49,209 bases of DNA, from positions 1 through 49,209 of the IMG/VR virus record IMGVR_UViG_3300036835_000149; one strand, written 5' to 3'. The stretch is from a virus. Position 1 is the first letter of the stretch. Every line of letters begins with the position of its first letter. The notes under the pieces were generated by a model, which made no database searches, was not told the origin of the DNA, and worked only from the letters and a program-made list of their open reading frames with translations. Shown piece by piece: positions 47,222-49,209 of this stretch. Made by a program: the position numbers and the translations under genes.

Positions 47222-47256
47222 AAGCCCCGTCAGACACAGTTCTGGCGGGGCTTTTC
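47222..47256 (+). terminator. rho-independent terminator directly upstream of a start codon
   Basis: AAGCCCCGTCAG (47222-47233) pairs with CTGGCGGGGCTT (47242-47253) over 12 positions (one G-T pair), followed by TT and CGC. The canonical layout ends the P3 leader 28 nt before ATG 47284, so expression of the next gene needs read-through or another start. Confidence 0.75.
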
Positions 47257-47268
47257 GCATGTCATGAC

Positions 47269-47286
47269 CATGAAAGGAATCACATG
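47269..47286 (+). promoter_or_regulatory. start-associated sequence, copy 2
   Basis: CATGAAAGGAATCAC-ATG places ATG 47284; the preceding GCATGTCATGAC resembles copy 1. Confidence 0.6.
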
Positions 47287-47544
47287 TACGACTACCAGCA
47301 GAATCAAGAGCCGGTTCCGGTTCGGATCGTCAAGCAACCCCGCAAGAAGTGGGTCAAGTTCGACGACATGACCCCGCAGGAGAACCACGCCAACAACCTG
47401 GCGTGCCTGGGTCTGGTGGCCATCGTCATGGCCATCGGCGCGGTGCTCTGGGCGATGGTCATCTTCTTGCCCGGATGGGCGCTGGCCATGCTCTTCGTCG
47501 GCTTCGTCATCACCTGCCTGGTCGCCGGCGCGAGGAATAGCTGA
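47284..47544 (+). CDS. two-TM membrane protein
   Basis: An 86-aa protein. A basic soluble start (VRIVKQPRKKWVKFDDMT) is followed by two hydrophobic segments (residues 40-61 and 62-82: CLGLVAIVMAIGAVLWAMVIF, GWALAMLFVGFVITCLVAG). It is set by the start-associated sequence and overlaps the regulator gene by one base (TGATG). A possible membrane effector controlled together with the XRE protein. Confidence 0.7.
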   Translation: MYDYQQNQEPVPVRIVKQPRKKWVKFDDMTPQENHANNLACLGLVAIVMAIGAVLWAMVIFLPGWALAMLFVGFVITCLVAGARNS

Positions 47545-47858
47545 TGGGCCGCGGGACCGCCCTGTTCCTGTACCTGAATGGGGAGCAGGTGAGCAAGCTG
47601 TGGTTGGGCCGAGCCCTCCGAGACATCCGGAGCCGGCACGGTCTCAGCCAGACCCAGCTGGGCCAGCGGGTGGGTCTGAGCCGTACCTCGATCCTCAACA
47701 TCGAGAGCGGTGGGAAGTACCCCAGCCGGGAGAAGTTCGACGCGATCTGCCGTGCTCTGGAGATCACCGAGGAACAGGTCCTGGACAAGGTGGCGGAGAT
47801 GCAGGGTGTGCTCCGCCGGCTGGACTGCGGTTACATCCAGATTCTGAGCTGGTCATGA
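47544..47858 (+). CDS. XRE/Cro-family helix-turn-helix regulator
   Basis: A 104-aa protein. Residues 22-78 are a HTH_3 domain: LRDIRSRHGLSQTQLGQRVGLSRTSILNIESGGKYPSREKFDAICRALEIT. It is likely a repressor or transcription regulator, perhaps acting on the P1-P3 region. ATG 47544 overlaps the previous stop; a GTG at codon 16, after GGGGAG, could remove the first 15 residues. Confidence 0.82.
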   Translation: MGRGTALFLYLNGEQVSKLWLGRALRDIRSRHGLSQTQLGQRVGLSRTSILNIESGGKYPSREKFDAICRALEITEEQVLDKVAEMQGVLRRLDCGYIQILSWS

Positions 47859-48124
47859 AGCTGGCGCACATCGAAGCCCTGGAGCGGTTCGTGGACGCCG
47901 GCTTCCTGATCCAGGGCGGTGGGAAGCCGAAACTGGACAGGCTGCTGGCTGCCAAGGTCTGCTATGCACGGACTCGTGCCGGTTGCGCGCGGGCCGGGAA
48001 GCGGTTGGGGGAACGAGCGAATCCGGCAGTCAATCGAGCCATGCACGGTCAGGCCAGCAGCAAGAAGACGTTGCTGACCCACTACCACCGGATCTCCGCG
48101 ATCCGGGGTAAGCAGCTGCCCTGA
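47855..48124 (+). CDS. small basic protein of unknown function
   Basis: An 89-aa protein coupled to the XRE gene by ATGA. It is basic and helical (LERFVDAGFLIQGGGKPKLDRLLAAKVCYARTRAGCARAGKRLGERANPAVNRAMHG), possibly nucleic-acid-binding. It ends with TGATG overlap with a membrane microprotein. No family was recognised. Confidence 0.6.
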   Translation: MKLAHIEALERFVDAGFLIQGGGKPKLDRLLAAKVCYARTRAGCARAGKRLGERANPAVNRAMHGQASSKKTLLTHYHRISAIRGKQLP

Positions 48125-48225
48125 TGGGCCCCGGGTTCTGGGGCAGCAAGACCGGCGCAGTGCTCAGGACGATCGTCCTGATCATCAGCATCCTGTTGCT
48201 GACCTGGTTCGTCACCAGCAGATAG
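48124..48225 (+). CDS. 33-aa single-TM microprotein
   Basis: ATG 48124 overlaps the previous stop (TGATG). The peptide has a short start (MGPGFWGSKTGAVLR) and a helix TIVLIISILLLTWFV before TSR. The last gene before a terminator. Confidence 0.58.
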   Translation: MGPGFWGSKTGAVLRTIVLIISILLLTWFVTSR

Positions 48226-48242
48226 ATCGCATAGATCAAGAC

Positions 48243-48274
48243 CCCCTGGCAACCGTGCCAGGGGTTCGTGTTTT
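48243..48274 (+). terminator. rho-independent terminator
   Basis: CCCCTGGCA (48243-48251), loop ACCG, TGCCAGGGG (48256-48264), then TTCGTGTTTT. It ends the P3 operon just before the next start-associated sequence. Confidence 0.78.
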
Positions 48275-48285
48275 CATCCATCAAC

Positions 48286-48304
48286 CATGAGAGGAACCAC
48301 CTTG
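48286..48304 (+). promoter_or_regulatory. start-associated sequence, copy 3
   Basis: CATGAGAGGAACCACC leads to TTG 48302. Aligned with copies 1, 2 and 5 this marks TTG, not the ATG inside the motif (48287), as the start. Confidence 0.55.
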
Positions 48305-48523
48305 CGCTTCTACGGCTGGACTTCAGTCCAGGAGGAGCTTGACCGAGCGGTACAGGCGGAGAGCCGCGGTATGGCCATCGAGGCCCAGCGGCATCTCTAC
48401 CGCGCCCTGCTGATTGAGGAGCAGGACCTGCTGAACAGGCGGGCCGCCGAGCGCATGGCGCGCGAGTCGGACGCCTGCATGGAGCACCGGACCTCCCGTC
48501 CGGACTGCCCCCGCTGCCTCTAG
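48302..48523 (+). CDS. small protein with C-terminal Cys/His motif
   Basis: A 73-aa protein from TTG 48302 (78 aa if ATG 48287 were used). It has a helical body (WTSVQEELDRAVQAESRGMAIEAQRHLYRALLIEEQDLLNRRAAERM) and an end with CMEHRTSRPDCPRC, a likely zinc site (Cys, His, Cys, Cys). Function is unknown. Confidence 0.6.
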   Translation: MRFYGWTSVQEELDRAVQAESRGMAIEAQRHLYRALLIEEQDLLNRRAAERMARESDACMEHRTSRPDCPRCL

Positions 48524-48538
48524 GCAGTGTCCAAAGCC

Positions 48539-48559
48539 CCCCGTTGGCGTTAAACGGGG
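48539..48559 (+). promoter_or_regulatory. hairpin in the gap before the 95-aa gene
   Basis: CCCCGTT / AACGGGG with a 7-nt loop, no U-run. The first of two hairpins in a 141-nt gap with no obvious promoter. Confidence 0.5.
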
Positions 48560-48585
48560 CGCAACACCTTCGGGTCGTTGCCCAT

Positions 48586-48621
48586 CACCCAGGTCCCGGT
48601 TGGGGGATCAGGACCTGGGTG
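48586..48621 (+). terminator. second hairpin upstream of the 95-aa gene
   Basis: CACCCAGGTCC (48586-48596) is perfectly inverted as GGACCTGGGTG (48611-48621), 14-nt loop, then TTTGGGG. As in the P2 and P3 units a strong hairpin lies directly ahead of a start-associated sequence. Confidence 0.55.
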
Positions 48622-48645
48622 TTTGGGGGGTGACCCGCACCCCAC

Positions 48646-48667
48646 CATGAAGGGAGCAATCGCAATG
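48646..48667 (+). promoter_or_regulatory. start-associated sequence, copy 4
   Basis: CATGAAGGGAGCAATCGCA leads to ATG 48665; AGGGAG is the ribosome binding site. The ATG inside the motif opens a shorter-spaced frame and is not used. Confidence 0.5.
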
Positions 48668-48952
48668 TCAGCTGATGTTCTCGAGAGGCCTGTGGAAGAG
48701 GTCAAGCCGAAGGTGACCGGCATCCTCTACCAGGGCAATGTTCGTTCGGTCCCCTGGGACAAGGACGACCCGACTTCTGTGGCTGTTGCCCAGGAGGCGT
48801 TCTACACCGGCCTGCGTATGGGGATGGCCGCGTTCGAGACGGTCGACATGCCGTCGTACTACGGCGGCACCCGCAAGGAAGAGGTCCAGACCCGGGCCTT
48901 CAACCCGGAGACCGAGCAGATCCGCATGACCGCGCAGTACGCCGGCGGCTGA
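48665..48952 (+). CDS. small protein of unknown function
   Basis: A 95-aa acidic protein: VTGILYQGNVRSVPWDKDDPTSV, then AFYTGLRMGMAAFETVDMPSYY and an end (TRAFNPETEQIRMTAQYAGG). No domain was recognised. ATG 48665 is set by copy 4 of the start-associated sequence; readings from 48578 cross the hairpin. Confidence 0.65.
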   Translation: MSADVLERPVEEVKPKVTGILYQGNVRSVPWDKDDPTSVAVAQEAFYTGLRMGMAAFETVDMPSYYGGTRKEEVQTRAFNPETEQIRMTAQYAGG

Positions 48953-49000
48953 TCAACAGATGACGGGCACCGTCGGCCATCCCCTCCGGTGTGGCCGGCG

Positions 49001-49156
49001 GTGTTCTCGGGAGGAGGAGTCATCGCTTCCATCTGCTGGAGGTGTGGAGGGTTCGGATGGGTGGTCGACCGCATCGAGGCCGGCTACACCGTCTACAAGG
49101 TCTGCGAGGAGTGCAGACCACAATCAGAAGACGATCACATGAAAGGAAACACATGA
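49001..49156 (+). CDS. 51-aa zinc-ribbon microprotein
   Basis: The frame has ICWRCGGFGWVVDRIEAGYTVYKVCEEC, i.e. Cys-x2-Cys-Gly and Cys-x2-Cys, a classic zinc ribbon. Its stop overlaps the next start (ATGA). GTG 49001 is the first start codon, but GGAGGAGG lies inside the frame just before ATC 49022, so the true start is uncertain. A 60-codon frame over the same bases shows no protein-like features. Confidence 0.6.
   Translation: MFSGGGVIASICWRCGGFGWVVDRIEAGYTVYKVCEECRPQSEDDHMKGNT
49138..49155 (+). promoter_or_regulatory. start-associated sequence, copy 5
   Basis: CATGAAAGGAAACAC-ATG places ATG 49153; almost identical to copy 2 (AATCAC replaced by AAACAC). Confidence 0.6.
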
Positions 49157-49209
49157 TCGACGACAAGGCCATGGTTGGCCTCAGCTACTGCAACGAGACC
49201 GAGTTCCTG
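49153..49209 (+). CDS. rightward gene cut by the window edge (partial)
   Basis: The first 19 codons (MIDDKAMVGLSYCNETEFL) after copy 5 of the start-associated sequence; overlaps the zinc-ribbon gene by ATGA. Too short to identify. Confidence 0.6.
   Translation, partial: MIDDKAMVGLSYCNETEFL

Noticed and set aside
48960-49142. A 60-codon frame over the last small gene
   Set aside because: Its Ser/Arg/Gly composition has no protein-like features, while the overlapping frame encodes a clear zinc ribbon with ATGA coupling to the next gene.
1-49209. CRISPR array, prompted by the Cas4-like nuclease
   Set aside because: No regularly spaced direct repeats and no Cas1/Cas2-like proteins were seen.
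1-49209. Integrase, attachment site or transposable element
   Set aside because: No tyrosine or serine recombinase motifs, transposase DDE motifs or flanking inverted repeats with target duplications were recognised. The XRE regulator alone does not show that the phage is temperate.

Overview
The window is a stretch of a GC-rich tailed bacteriophage genome (Caudoviricetes) that very probably infects an actinomycete. The evidence is a strongly G/C-biased third codon position, a WhiB-family iron-sulfur regulator (a family confined to Actinomycetota and their phages), many GTG starts, and ATGA/GTGA/TGATG stop-start overlaps between most neighbours. No integrase, attachment site, tRNA or CRISPR array was found. 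An XRE-type regulator is present, so lifestyle cannot be decided.

Layout. About 0-41.3 kb is read leftward. In order of transcription from about 41.3 kb: a two-TM protein and a collagen-like membrane-anchored protein (40.5-41.3 kb); a replication block (40.1-30.5 kb) with small zinc proteins, DnaB-type helicase, a primase coupled to a hidden 41-aa ORF, HTH proteins, a T4 gp32-like ssDNA-binding protein, a DnaE-type polymerase, an HNH nuclease and a Cas4/RecB-like nuclease; two DNase I-like (EEP) nucleases, two minute membrane proteins, a RuvC-like resolvase, WhiB and the terminase small subunit (30.4-27.1 kb); tail fibre and adhesin genes with a holin and an M15 endolysin among them (27.1-14.8 kb); then the head module (14.8-0 kb): terminase large subunit, portal, a 1248-aa virion protein, Mu-F-like protein, XkdF-like protease, scaffold-like protein, decoration protein and major capsid protein. 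Tail tube, tape measure and baseplate genes must lie left of the window.

From 41.3 kb the genes run rightward. A second adhesin cassette comes first (beta-sandwich protein, collagen-like fibre, lectin-like protein, repeat spacer, glycoside-hydrolase-like protein). A regulatory and accessory region of small genes follows from 45.0 kb to the right edge. This part carries recognisable promoters, strong hairpins/terminators directly upstream of start codons, and five copies of a start-associated sequence (CATGAAAGGA-type) that places the start codon.

Notable points. A short motif, SAFG(V/I)(E/V)H...SK, occurs in four proteins, and its beginning in a fifth gene cut by the window edge; all lie next to head/packaging genes, and it may be a capsid-targeting or processing tag. 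Two promoter-hairpin leaders that resemble each other precede rightward operons, and a probable small RNA of about 190 nt sits just upstream of the first. Several genes below 60 codons are supported by translational coupling (41, 25, 30, 34, 59, 49, 33 and 51 aa).
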